Made by a program: the position numbers and the translations under genes. The notes under the pieces were generated by a model, which did no database searches, was not told where the DNA came from, and saw only the letters and a list, made by a program, of their open reading frames with translations. Below are positions 54,801 through 64,000 of a stretch of DNA of 64,000 nt, piece after piece; the first letter of the stretch is position 1; every line of letters begins with the position of its first letter. This stretch comes from Haematococcus lacustris (taxonomy: Eukaryota; Chlorophyta; Chlorophyceae; Chlamydomonadales; Haematococcaceae), in the NCBI GenBank assembly GCA_030144725.1, contig JASKMD010000015.1, positions 6,637,810 through 6,701,809 on the forward strand, written 5' to 3'.

Positions 54801-57800
54801 CGCCCTGATCAAGCAACACAAGGCATGCTGGTTGGGTAGGGTTATGAATAGAGGCGCAATGGGCTTACTTGGCGATGGAGGTGGGGGGGGAGGGGGGGAG
54901 GGAGGAGGGGGGTTAGGAGATGGAGGTTCTGGTGGAGGAGGATCTGGTGGGGGTGGAGTTGGAGGAGGAGGGGAGGGTGGAGGAGGGTCAGGAGGGGGAG
55001 GTGCTGGGGGGGGTGGAGTGGGTGGAGGTGGTTCAGGAGGGGGAGGAGAGGGTGGTGGAGGGGGGGGAGGGGGGGAGGGAGGAGGGGGGTGGGGTGGAGG
55101 GGAAGGTCTGGGGGGGGGCCGGGGAGGATGAGGGCGGGGAGGCCTGGGGGAGGGGCGAGGTGATGGCGACGGCGGCGGGGGATCTGGTGGGGGTGGGGAT
55201 GGCGGTGTAGGTGAGGGGGGTGGGGGCGGAGGGGGGGAGGGGGGGGGAGGGAATGGCGGTGGAGGGCTAGGAGGAGGGGGGTGAGGAGGGAACGGAGGTG
55301 GGGGAGAGGGGGGTTCGGGAGGTGAGGGTGAGGGAGGAGGCGGGGGAAAGGGGGAGGGTGGAAGGGGTGGTGGCGGCGATGGGGGAGGTGGAGGGGGAGG
55401 AGGTGGGGAAGGGGGTTCGGGAGGGAAAGGGGATGGAGGTGATGGTGGTGGGGGAGGGGATGGAGGGGGTGGAGGTGATGGTGGAGGAGGAGGGGGTGAA
55501 GGAGGGGGGAAGGGGGGCGGCCTCGGGGGCCGAGGAGGAGGGCTGGGTGGCGGTGCCTGCACAGTTGTTGCTGGGCCGTTGATGACATCCCATGTGCCCG
55601 TGTCCCCAACCACCCCGCTGCCCCCAGGAGCACATGAAAAGGTCTGCTGGTTTGCAAACACCCTGTTCAGGTTGACCAGCACCCGCAGGCGCAGCAGGCT
55701 CCAGGGCGGGCAGGCGTCTGTGTTGGTCATGTTGATGGAAGTGCTCCAGGTCACGCAAGTGTAGTAGTTGCCGCTGCTGGCCCAGGGGCTGGTGAGGGTG
55801 AGGGGCAGCAGGGCGTCTGACGGGCGGCTCTGGTAACTGGTGGAGTACATGAGCAGGACCTTGTTGTTGACGTCCTGGGTGCTCTGCAGCAGCAGGTGTG
55901 GGGTCGGACACATGGGGCGCTCAGGTGTGCAGACAGACAGCAGGGCGCAGGGGCAGAGAGGCAGGCGAACAGGCTGTGGAGGCCAGCAGGCAGCTGGTGT
56001 GCAATCAAGTAAGCACCAAATGCAGGCCAGTGCAGTGGCAGTGCAGTGGCGGTGCAGTGCCAGTGCGGTGGCAGTGCTATGGCAGTGAAGCGGATGTGCT
56101 CCGGGGGGCAGCGATGTGACCGGGGGCACGGGCACATGGGATGCGCAGTGGCAGTGCAGTGGAAGATCAGCTTGGATCGGATCAGGCCAGATTCGGGCAG
56201 GGCCAGGGTCAAGACCTAGCCAGGGCTGAGGTGCGACCTGCGCCTCACATTGGGCCCTGAGGGCGAAGCCCAGATCATGAAGGGGCAGTGGGCAGAGACC
56301 GTGACCACCAGGGTGGGCCCGGGCCGCACGTATGCCGCCACCTGACCCGCCACCACGTACTGGGTGCTGCCACTGGAGTTGTCAGGCGCCATGAGGGGCG
56401 TGGTGAACAGCAGGGGGGGAGGGGAGGGGTGGAAGCGGGTGTCGGGGCACACCTGGGGCAGGGGAGGGAGGGAGGGAGGGGGGGGCACAGGGATGTCATC
56501 AACGGCCAGGGGGGCCACCTTTGTTAGCCGTCCAAGGCAATGCTGGCCCAACTCGACACTGATCTCACCAGCCATGCCTAGAAGAACTAGAATTGGGCGC
56601 AGCGTCTTAGGGGCTTTGAGCCTACCCCGCTCCACCCCTGGTCGGCAAGACCCACAAGAGGCGCTGCTGCCCCACTTCCGCCACCATTCCGCAGTATTAC
56701 TCATGGCCCAGTTTATTGATAACATGGTACAACGATAGATACTTCTGAATGTGTCAGTCAGTCCCACCTCAGCCTCTGGCACTTGGCCTCCCAGCCCCTC
56801 TGGCAACTGGCAGATGTCGACATCACGGCCATAGCTGTCAGCGGTGGGGCAGTAGCCCCCCACACAGGGCTGGCACTGGCCAGTGGTCGTGGAGCAGTAA
56901 TCCAGCGCGTTGGTAGGAGGGGGAGGGGGAGGGGAGGGGGGCACGGGGGGGTGGGGGGGCAAAGGGGGCGGAGGTAAGGGCGGGGGAGGAGGGGAAGGGG
57001 GAGGAGCAGGGGGGGGAGAGGGAGGATGGGGGGGAGGGGGAGGGGGAGGGGGGGGAGGAGAGGGGGGCTGTGGGGGTGGTGGGGAGGGTGGTGGAGGCGC
57101 TGGAGGGCTAGGTGGCCTGGGAGGTGGTGGGCTGGGTGGCGGCAGGTCCTGTATATGGCAGCTTGCACTGCAGCCATCTCCATTGTGCAGATTGCCATCG
57201 TCGCACTGCTCATCAGGGTCCAGCACGCCATTGCCGCACCGCCAGCAGCCAGGGTCTGCAGCCAGCAGCCCCGCCACACCGCATGGTGCTCAAGCACACG
57301 CACACCGCATGGTGACCATGTGGACACATGGTAAAATGTTATTTATTTGTTTGTTTACCATACAATATTTTTATTTGATTATTTGTTCAGTTCCCCGCCA
57401 CACCGGATCACCCCGCATGGTGACAAAGCTAGCACATGGCGATACCTATTGCGAAGCTGGCACATGGTGGAATGATGTCGCACTGATGTCACACTGATGT
57501 CGCAAGAAGCCTTAACCGCCAGCTGTGATCTGGCTGTAATGTAGTCACACAACCGTATATTGTCACGGGAAACCCAAGTTGCTTGCAAAGGCCACCAGGG
57601 TGGTGATGCTGACACACAGTGGCACTTGCCGCAAAGCTCGTGCCAGTGCCTCAGCCTCAGCCTTGGTCAGTTCATCATGGCCATTGTAGCCACAGCACCC
57701 AGTGGTGGTGGCTAGCCTGTGGTCTAATTTAGAACTGCATTTCAACTATTTACCAGAGTCCCCAGCACCATCAGCATACTAGGTTCTCCATTCCAGTACC

Positions 57801-60800
57801 ATGAGGTAACATGGAGCTGCATGGGGCTGGTGCATAGGGCATAGGGAGACATACCGGCAGCGTCAACAAGACCGTTGCCATCATCGTCCTTCCCATTGTA
57901 GCACAGCTCAGCTGTCAGCACAGTGCGCACATTGCACAAGATGGTCGCCTGGCAGTCTTGGTTCGGGCCATTAGGAACTGTGCAAGCGCCTGTCCTGGCC
58001 ACCTGCACAGTAAGCAGGCGAGGTCAAAGACATTGCGCATTCTGACAAGATGCGCAACACTGCTGGCCTCATTTGTAATGGAAACTGTCATGGAGAAGAG
58101 GAGTGAGAGGAGTGAGAGGAGAGGAGCAGTGGAGGGATGTGTGTTGTCAAGCTGGGGTGAGGCTGAGGCAAAGGTCAAGCTGTGGACATCAGCACAGCTG
58201 GCAGGGCACTGACCAGCACTCTGTAGATGCCTGACCAGTCCTGGGGCCCGGCAAGGTATCCGTGCCATTGGATCTGCAGGCAGGGCCGAGGGGGAGGAGA
58301 GGAGGGCTGAATAGTGCCACCCCCCAGAGGCAGGTTGCATGGCTGTAATTCACTTTGGGAATGCTGGTGAGAGTAGGGCTGGTGCTGGACCGAGGCATTG
58401 CTACTGCTGCCACTGCTGCTGTTATTGGCGATGCTGCGGCGGAAGTCTTACCGCGCTGAGGGAGGTGGATGTGGTGCCTGGGCTAATGGGTGCCATGTCT
58501 TCAGAAGCCTGCACTGAGCTGAATGGGGCCATCTCAAACTGCAACAAAGCAGAGGGGAAAGCAAGCAGCCAAGCAGGCAGGCAGCATGGCAATGACCCTG
58601 CATCTGGGCAGTAAACATGCATTACAGTGGCAAGCCTCAGCCAGGCTTGCCCAAAGGCGCCCACTCTCAGTCCATCCTGCTTTGCCCAGCCCCACCTCCA
58701 GCCCCACCCTGCCCCTCCGCACCTCACCCCAGCCGCCCACCATACTCCATCCCACCCTTCCCCACACCCCATTTGCTCCTGTAGGCGTGCCCACGGCAGC
58801 CCTGCCTGGAGTGACCTGGTGTGACCAACCTGCAGCGGTCGCGGGAGAAAGCCATAAGGGTTGCTGAGCCCCTCCTGGGTGAGCACCACCAGGGAGCCGC
58901 CCAGGTCGTTGATGTAGGTCCTCAAATCCTGGCAGGGGCAGCAGCAGCACCACAACCACCCGCCAGGTCAGCAGCCCAGCCCAGCCCAGCCTCACGGACC
59001 CCCCACTGCCTCCCCCATCAGCCTTGCTGGCCCTGGCTGTCCCCACCCCGCCCGCCCCGCCTCACCCCTGCCCTCCTGGCCCCCAGGAGGTCTGACTGCC
59101 AGTCCAGGATGCCCCCTCGCGTGTTCTCCGGGTTCAGGCCAGGCCCTGAGACGTTGTTGATCCAGCTGCTGGGGATGTAGATGAGGCGATACTGCAGGCC
59201 AGGTGCAGTGCAGTGGCGGCACACTGGTCAACAGGTGGAACACGCAGTGTGGTGGCAGCTGTGAGCCTGAGTATGCCAACCCTGCCACCCTAGCCAACCC
59301 TGCCACCCTAGTCTCCTGCCTCTGCTGCTGTGTCTGGCAATAGCTGGATGCTTCCCAGTGTGAGGACATAGTGCGTGTGCAGCACATGCTTTTTCATATA
59401 CAGCCAAGCGGTGTTATACCACTCAGCATCCTAGCCGATCACCTGGCTGATTATCCGCTCAAAAGGTGTAGGATATAACTGTTGAGAGTTGGGGAGGTAT
59501 GTCTGATAATTTGGGAGGCATATTTGATGGTATGGCGCGTTTAATAACATAGGTTAGTCGTGAATAATAGTCTATTCGTTCTGTTTGCTGCGTATTGCAC
59601 AAGAAAGATGTCATTTTTTTGCAGGTGCAACGGTCCTTAACTGACCTGGCTGAAGTCGAGGCCAGATAGCTGCTGCTCTGTGACCGCATAGGTGAGGGGC
59701 GCTGAGGTCAAGCCAGCATGTGCTAGCCAGGTGGTCAGACTGACGTTCGCCCAATTGGCGCCGTCCCCCGCCCTGCACTCCACAGACAAGCAAGGAAGTT
59801 GATCAAGGGCAGGGATGCTGGGCGGTGTCTAAGTGGCAGAAATGTAAGTGAGAGGCAAAGCGGTGAAAGCAGGGCATGGGGATGGTGGGTGATGCCTCAT
59901 TCTTTGCTCCAGCAAGCCAAGACTCACAGCGACCTACACCACAGCTGCAGCTGTCCGCAGGGCCTGTAGGGGCTACTTCCTTACGGCTTCCTGTCCCCCC
60001 TCACACCCTCACTCACACAGGGTTCAAACCCAGGGCTAGGATGCCAGCCCCGCTGGTGTTGACGCGGGACATGTCCCAGCCCAGGCGCAGCGCGGTGGGG
60101 TACAGGTGGCCGCACTCCCTGCCTGGAGTCATGTCGCAGTGCGCCTGGTCGTCCGCATCGTCCGACGACACGAAGACAAACTGCAAGTGGACAAGCGAGC
60201 CGCGCAGCATCCCGCGACAAGCGTGCAGACACTATCAGTCTGCGGCGCCAACTGCCCCTCACGATCATCATTATCATCCCTCCTTGGTAAGGCGCCATGG
60301 TGACATGTCAACCCATCAATGTAGCTGACAATGAACGGTCACTGGAGGGGCTGCCAGCCGGCTGCCGCCTGTTGCCACTCCCCATGCTGCCAAACTCCAC
60401 TGCCGGCTGTAGCCACCGCTTGCTTCCTCTGCATGAAGCTGCCTGATGTACCCCTAGTGCCTGATGTGCCTGATGTGATCCCAAAAGCATTGGCACTGGG
60501 GGTGGGTGGGGTGCTGATGCGGTGCTGCGAGCCTGCTGCAAGGTGGTGTGCAGGCCCAGGGGCGCAGGCCAGCGGCGGGGCAGAGTGATGCTTGTGGATG
60601 AGCACCGCACCAGCCGGGTCAGCTCAGCAGTGAATGGCCAGCAGCCCTGTGAGGAGGAGCTGGACAAATTCAGTGCCACAAGCCCTGCAGGCTGGAAGCC
60701 CCCAGCAGGGCAGGTGGAACCCCGCCTAGTGCTCCCAGCATGGAGCCAGGAGCGTGACCAGCCAGTGCGGGGCCTGATGTGGTGCCCGGTAGTGGCCCCC

Positions 60801-61141
60801 CGCAAGCCCCCACAGGCCCCACGCAGCAGCCATGCAGCCACACAGCCAGCAGCCTCAGAGCCAGGGCCCAGCACTCCCCCTCCAGCCAAGCGCAGCAAGC
60901 CGGCAGCTGAGCCCACCCAGCCCACCAAGGGCAAGGGCAAGGGCAAGGGCAAGCCAGCACCACAGCCAGGCAGGTGGCTGGACAGGGACTGCAATGCAGC
61001 GCTGAACATGCAGCGCATTGGGGAGAGCAGGTGGCGGCCGCTGGAGCTGTGCTACTGGCCAGACCAGGGAGCTCTGCCAGCCAAGGGCAAGGAGTACCCT
61101 GGCCTGGGCTACAAACGGCTGCGAGATAAGCCACCAAAGGC

Positions 61142-61175
<34 letters not shown>

Positions 61176-61532
61176 GCTGACGCACAGTAGTGTGTACCCC
61201 CCCCATCTGAGCTGTCATCAGCTTACAAGTAGTGCATGTTTTGTCATGCCAAGTCTACACAATAGCCCTGACGGGTCAGGCAATAATGTAGGTGGTAGGC
61301 GGCTCATGTGCCATGTGCACTGGGTTTACTCCACGCAGCCCAATAACACCGTTTGAGTCGGGCTACTATTGCCCACCAGTATATTCCCGCTAGTGGCTGC
61401 TAGTGGCTACTACTGGTCCGGCTCAAATGGAGGCCCTAGTGAGGGACAAGGGGGCTGGTTACTCACTCCTCCCTTCGCAGAGTGTAGCGTCACCACTGCA
61501 AGGCACAGCAACAGTGCAGATGCAATCAGCAT
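45830..61532 (-). CDS. Giant pherophorin-like single-pass membrane protein (20 exons), paralogue 1
   Basis: Exons: 61467-61532, 60017-60180, 59646-59772, 59066-59191, 58830-58928, 58452-58538, 58214-58273, 57855-58002, 56768-57255, 56249-56452, 54869-55883, 53473-54470, 51540-52068, 50125-50869, 49566-49767, 48750-49329, 48277-48431, 47660-48100, 46662-47423, 45830-46408. All phases agree: 7,575 nt, 2,524 residues. Order: signal peptide ([18 protein letters not shown]); [15 protein letters not shown] and [12 protein letters not shown] region; DUF4215 ([16 protein letters not shown]); about 900 residues of (S)Pn hydroxyproline-rich shafts split by a non-repetitive domain; pherophorin-like domains with Cys-Trp motifs ([27 protein letters not shown]); a domain homologous to paralogue 2; one TM helix ([20 protein letters not shown]); an acidic Pro/Ala-rich tail. 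Extracellular-matrix role inferred. Two introns use GC donors. The gene could be split if the stop at 56216 is used instead of the donor at 56248. Confidence 0.75.
50885..51180 (+). pseudogene. Possible remnant of a Fanzor-like 3' end (copy 3)
   Basis: A short frame ends [15 protein letters not shown] (50996), like the PKAQQQQPAxAQ end of the better copies, followed by a degenerate CATCAGAGCATGTGTTTCATG tail. It lies in an intron of paralogue 1. Confidence 0.4.
52438..53356 (+). pseudogene. Fanzor/TnpB-like C-terminal fragment with intact 3' tail (copy 4)
   Basis: An open frame to the TGA at 53107-53109 keeps [15 protein letters not shown] (RuvC-II/TS-like motif), a Pro/Lys-rich linker, and [18 protein letters not shown], which matches the TnpB/Fanzor RuvC-III box DRDxNAAxNI. 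The N-terminal two thirds (RuvC-I and RNA-binding parts) are absent. Homology with copy 5 begins at the same point, GTGCAGGCCCAGGGGCG. About 210 bp of conserved noncoding sequence follows the stop. It is antisense inside intron 52069-53472 of paralogue 1. Intact Fanzors are RNA-guided DNA endonucleases; this piece could not be one alone. Confidence 0.78.
53870..54090 (-). repeat. 39-bp coding minisatellite for a 13-residue Pro-rich unit
   Basis: About five tandem 39-bp units encode [13 protein letters not shown] in exon 12 of paralogue 1. The multiple-of-three period keeps the frame when copy number changes. Confidence 0.88.
54608..54629. repeat. Perfect 22-bp AT-rich palindrome
   Basis: AAACAGTATATATATACTGTTT, followed by further TATATA runs, inside an intron of paralogue 1. 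No function inferred. Confidence 0.9.
57590..57715 (-). pseudogene. Possible leucine-rich-repeat fragment in an intron
   Basis: The minus-strand frame reads [20 protein letters not shown], then [10 protein letters not shown]. This resembles the NxLxxxGAxxLAxAL helix pattern of ribonuclease-inhibitor-type LRRs. It lies alone within intron 57256-57854 of paralogue 1. Confidence 0.35.
60545..61460 (+). pseudogene. Fanzor/TnpB-like C-terminal fragment with intact 3' tail (copy 5)
   Basis: The best preserved copy. A frame ending with the TAG at 61188-61190 has [16 protein letters not shown], a linker with [27 protein letters not shown] and a (CAG)n-coded Gln run. It is roughly 95% identical to copy 4 by eye and shares its left breakpoint. 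Its right end at about 61460 directly abuts the splice donor (ACTCAC on plus, 61461-61466) of the signal-peptide exon of paralogue 1. Confidence 0.78.
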
Positions 61533-62429
61533 ATGTCTAAGGTAGGGCCAATGACATTTGCATCATGGATGGGGGTGCCTAATTATCCAGATATACTCAT
61601 TGTCGCCGATGATGGGCTGACGATTTGTGTACCGCTAGCAGGACAAGCAGGCGTAAAGAGCTGACTAATAAGCTTCAACCCACAATCGCTGCTTTGCAGG
61701 CCACCCAATTGCTTGGAAACCTGCGGCGACAATCAAATTGACCATCAACTACACGAGCCCGCCACGATCAGCACTTGTGTTCTCACCTGTGACCCAGGCT
61801 GCTGAGCGGCCACTGCTGATGCCGCTGCTATCAACAGTGCAATGCTGACTAGTGGCGGAAAGTGCGGACAGGAATGCATCACTGTTCTTTAGGATTCGTC
61901 CACCAGCAGGGCCGAGCTGCGGTTGGCAGCGAATGTTGCCGTGGGAGGTTTGTCCTGATGGTGGGCGAGTGTCAGCTACGCTGGTAAGAAGCTGCCAGCG
62001 TTGAGTTGGTGGGTGTGGAGCCTCACTGCCTGGAACTCCTAAAGGTTAGGCAAGCGGAGCTCCATTGCACCCGGGGCGATGGTGACAGGCCCACAGATGC
62101 GCCCCAATCTGCCTTACTGCGTAACGGCCGTAGGTGTTACTCGCTTACAAACGTTGGTTGCATGGAAACGTAAAGAAAAAACCGAAAAGATGTGCTTGTG
62201 ACCTTTGTGTGCCGTCCGTGCAAATGCTTATACCCTGTACAGCTTCGTACTTAGGGCACAGTGCTGAGAAGCTGGAGTTCAATTAGTTTTTCAAGGCAGC
62301 GAAGCACAGCATCTCCTATTGCTACAGCCTGCCTGATAACAGTTACCTGACTATGGAGGCTGAGCCTACATAATTGATGACGGTTAGGATGGGTTGATTC
62401 TACATGATTGGTGTTCATCAGGAGGAAAG
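61533..62429. promoter_or_regulatory. Upstream region of paralogue 1 (putative promoter)
   Basis: About 900 bp with no gene, between the paralogue 1 ATG (61532) and the inverted-duplication arm. It should include the 5' UTR and promoter; no TATA-like box stands out. Confidence 0.35.
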
Positions 62430-64000
62430 AGCGTGCCGTGGCCCCTGCCGCATGCGAAATGTTCTGAGCGCCCCCCATCGCGGCGTGCACACAGCACCAC
62501 CTGCAGCTGGCCGCGAAGCAATTGTGTCATGAATCACTGATGCGAGGCTTGCTGGCCGCAGCCTTGTCCCTGCTCATCAACAGCCTGCACTCAACTCAGG
62601 TATGACGATGCGCCATAGAGCGCGTCGCCGGGGGTGCTGCCCTAGAAAAGTGCCGGTCCCGCCCCTACCCTTGTTGGTGCCCGTCCCTAGCAGATGAGGC
62701 AGCCGGTCCCCAGGCCCTCCACCCAGCTGCCACCCTCTGCCTGCAGGCCGCTGCTGGCTCCAGGTTCTCAGGCTGGACTGCAGATGGCCTTGTGCACAGC
62801 AACCCTGACATGCAGCAACACCTCGCAGCTGCGGGTGTAGGCCAGCGCAGCCATGCTGGGCGCCAGAGTTGTGAGTGCGCACAGCAAGCACTGGGTGGCA
62901 CCCTCAGACTGGCACCACAGCCCTTGCCTGCATCAGTGGCAGCGGCGTGATGGCAGGGGCTGCTGCTCCAGTCCAGCTGATCCTGCCCAGCTGCTGCTGG
63001 TGGTGGTGGTGGTAGTTGCATGCTAGAGCTGCACTCAACAAAGACTGGCATACTGACCTAGGACATTATTGTGAAAGACCAGGATCACCAATTACCTGAT
63101 TAGCCAACCAGCTATCCTGCTTACCTGCCTGCCTGCCTGCCAACCCAACTGATCCGTGCCTAAGGACATAGTTGCTCTAGGCTTGCCTGCCTGCGTTGAC
63201 CGACAGCCGCACCTAGCAGTCACAGTGCACAACTCACTGCAACCTTCCCGCAGCTGGCACTTCTTTCCCTGAGCATGTCAGCCTCAGTAGAGGGCTACAG
63301 TAAGCTGATTTGACACAGTCTGGCATGCCATTGGCAGCGCATGGGGTGTAGTGCAGCAGCGCTGGGGCAGCTGGGGCGTTAATGGCATGAGACAGAGCTG
63401 TTCCCTTGGCTGCGCTTGAGCTAAGTGCTGGCATTGGCCGAACTCTGTCTGCTGGCCTTGACTGGCTGGGCCTGCCCCTGTTAGCAGCACCCTCATACCC
63501 CACCTCCACTTGCTCCCTCACCACCTTCAACCTCCCTTGGCACCAACAGGCTGCACCACCCTCACCGTGCCGCCTACAAGAACTCCTCCGCAGCCGCAGC
63601 TGGCTCCAGGCCCTGCAAGATACCCTGATCAGATGATGAGTCAGGAGTGAATGATCAAAGTGTGAGGGGGCATATAGAGGCAGTTGAGATGTGGTGCTTT
63701 GCTGCGTGGCCAACCAGGCCTGTGCCACGCTTGCTGCAGTGCTGGCTGTGAGCGCCTCTTCAGTTCCTCGCACCGCTGGGCTGAGGGGCGGGGTGGGTGA
63801 GCGCTGCGCCGCAGCTGCAGGCCCAGTACACTGCGCCCAGCCCCTGCTGCTGCAGCCCCACACCCACATGGCACTGCAGCCATGGCAGCCATGCACAGCA
63901 GCAGGGCTTGCTTAGGGCTAATGGCATGCAAGACGAACTCTTACCCATCCTGATCTGCCGCATGGCCCACCCTGCATGGCCACTATTACCCACCATCCAC
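62430..64000. repeat. Right arm of the 1.5-kb inverted duplication
   Basis: Reverse complement of 41038-42576. The window ends exactly where the left arm would reach the intron before the [11 protein letters not shown] exon, so the homology probably continues past 64000. Confidence 0.88.
63706..63792 (+). pseudogene. First exon of a third surface-protein paralogue, start codon changed to GTG
   Basis: 87 nt, matching the signal-peptide exon of paralogue 2 codon for codon ([18 protein letters not shown]), with the same GGCGGG|GTGGGT donor. The ATG of paralogue 2 is GTG here and no in-frame upstream ATG was found nearby. The rest of the gene would lie beyond the window on the plus strand. Confidence 0.6.

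Overview
The window looks like nuclear DNA of a volvocalean (chlamydomonadalean) green alga. The reasons are high GC, many short introns, (SP)n-rich pherophorin-type wall proteins, abundant G-rich minisatellites, and several copies of a Fanzor/TnpB-like tail of a kind I remember (without a search) as common in Haematococcus. It is scaffolded assembly: a 500-N placeholder gap sits at 5835-6334, directly after about 4.8 kb of uninterrupted GGGGC pentamers. There are no bacterial operons, no rRNA genes and no CRISPR.

Layout. 1-5834: repeat debris and the GGGCT/GGGGC array. 6335-12339: a nearly complete Ty3/gypsy chromovirus on the minus strand, with 169-bp LTRs that read as identical and gag and pol in one frame separated by a single UAG. 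12340-18770: nested dispersed repeats, including a 1.34-kb element with about 0.4-kb inverted ends. 18771-21468: a five-exon MsrA-like gene (minus). 22750-27720: a DNA transposon with 27-bp inverted ends around one spliced gene that joins a coiled coil, a Gag-like segment, a helix-turn-helix-like segment and a transposase-like domain. 27721-29654: two short inverted-end elements, one related to that transposon and carrying an ankyrin-like exon. 31006-41332 and 45830-61532: two paralogous minus-strand genes for large single-pass membrane cell-surface proteins. 62430-64000: an inverted copy of the 5' flank and first exon of the first of these, so a third paralogue probably starts at the window edge.

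The two surface-protein genes are the main host content. Each encodes a signal peptide, a conserved N-terminal region built around a GGSLVVLTQ core, a DUF4215/Myxococcus-type cysteine repeat, a proline-rich hydroxyproline-rich stretch, one transmembrane helix and a cytoplasmic tail. The longer gene adds pherophorin-like domains. Every exon join I propose keeps the reading frame: 20 exons and about 2,524 residues for the long gene, about 1,215 residues for the short one. The short gene is intact only if a 3,877-bp block (33984-37860) holding one inverted and one direct copy of its own exons is removed. That block is either a recent rearrangement or an assembly artefact.

Mobile DNA is interwoven with these genes. 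Fanzor-like 3' fragments, all on the plus strand, lie in introns of both surface genes or beside them, and share a conserved 3' noncoding tail. Two of them end in a 36-38 bp block identical to coding sequence of the shorter surface gene. All identifications are by eye from sequence motifs; no search was run.
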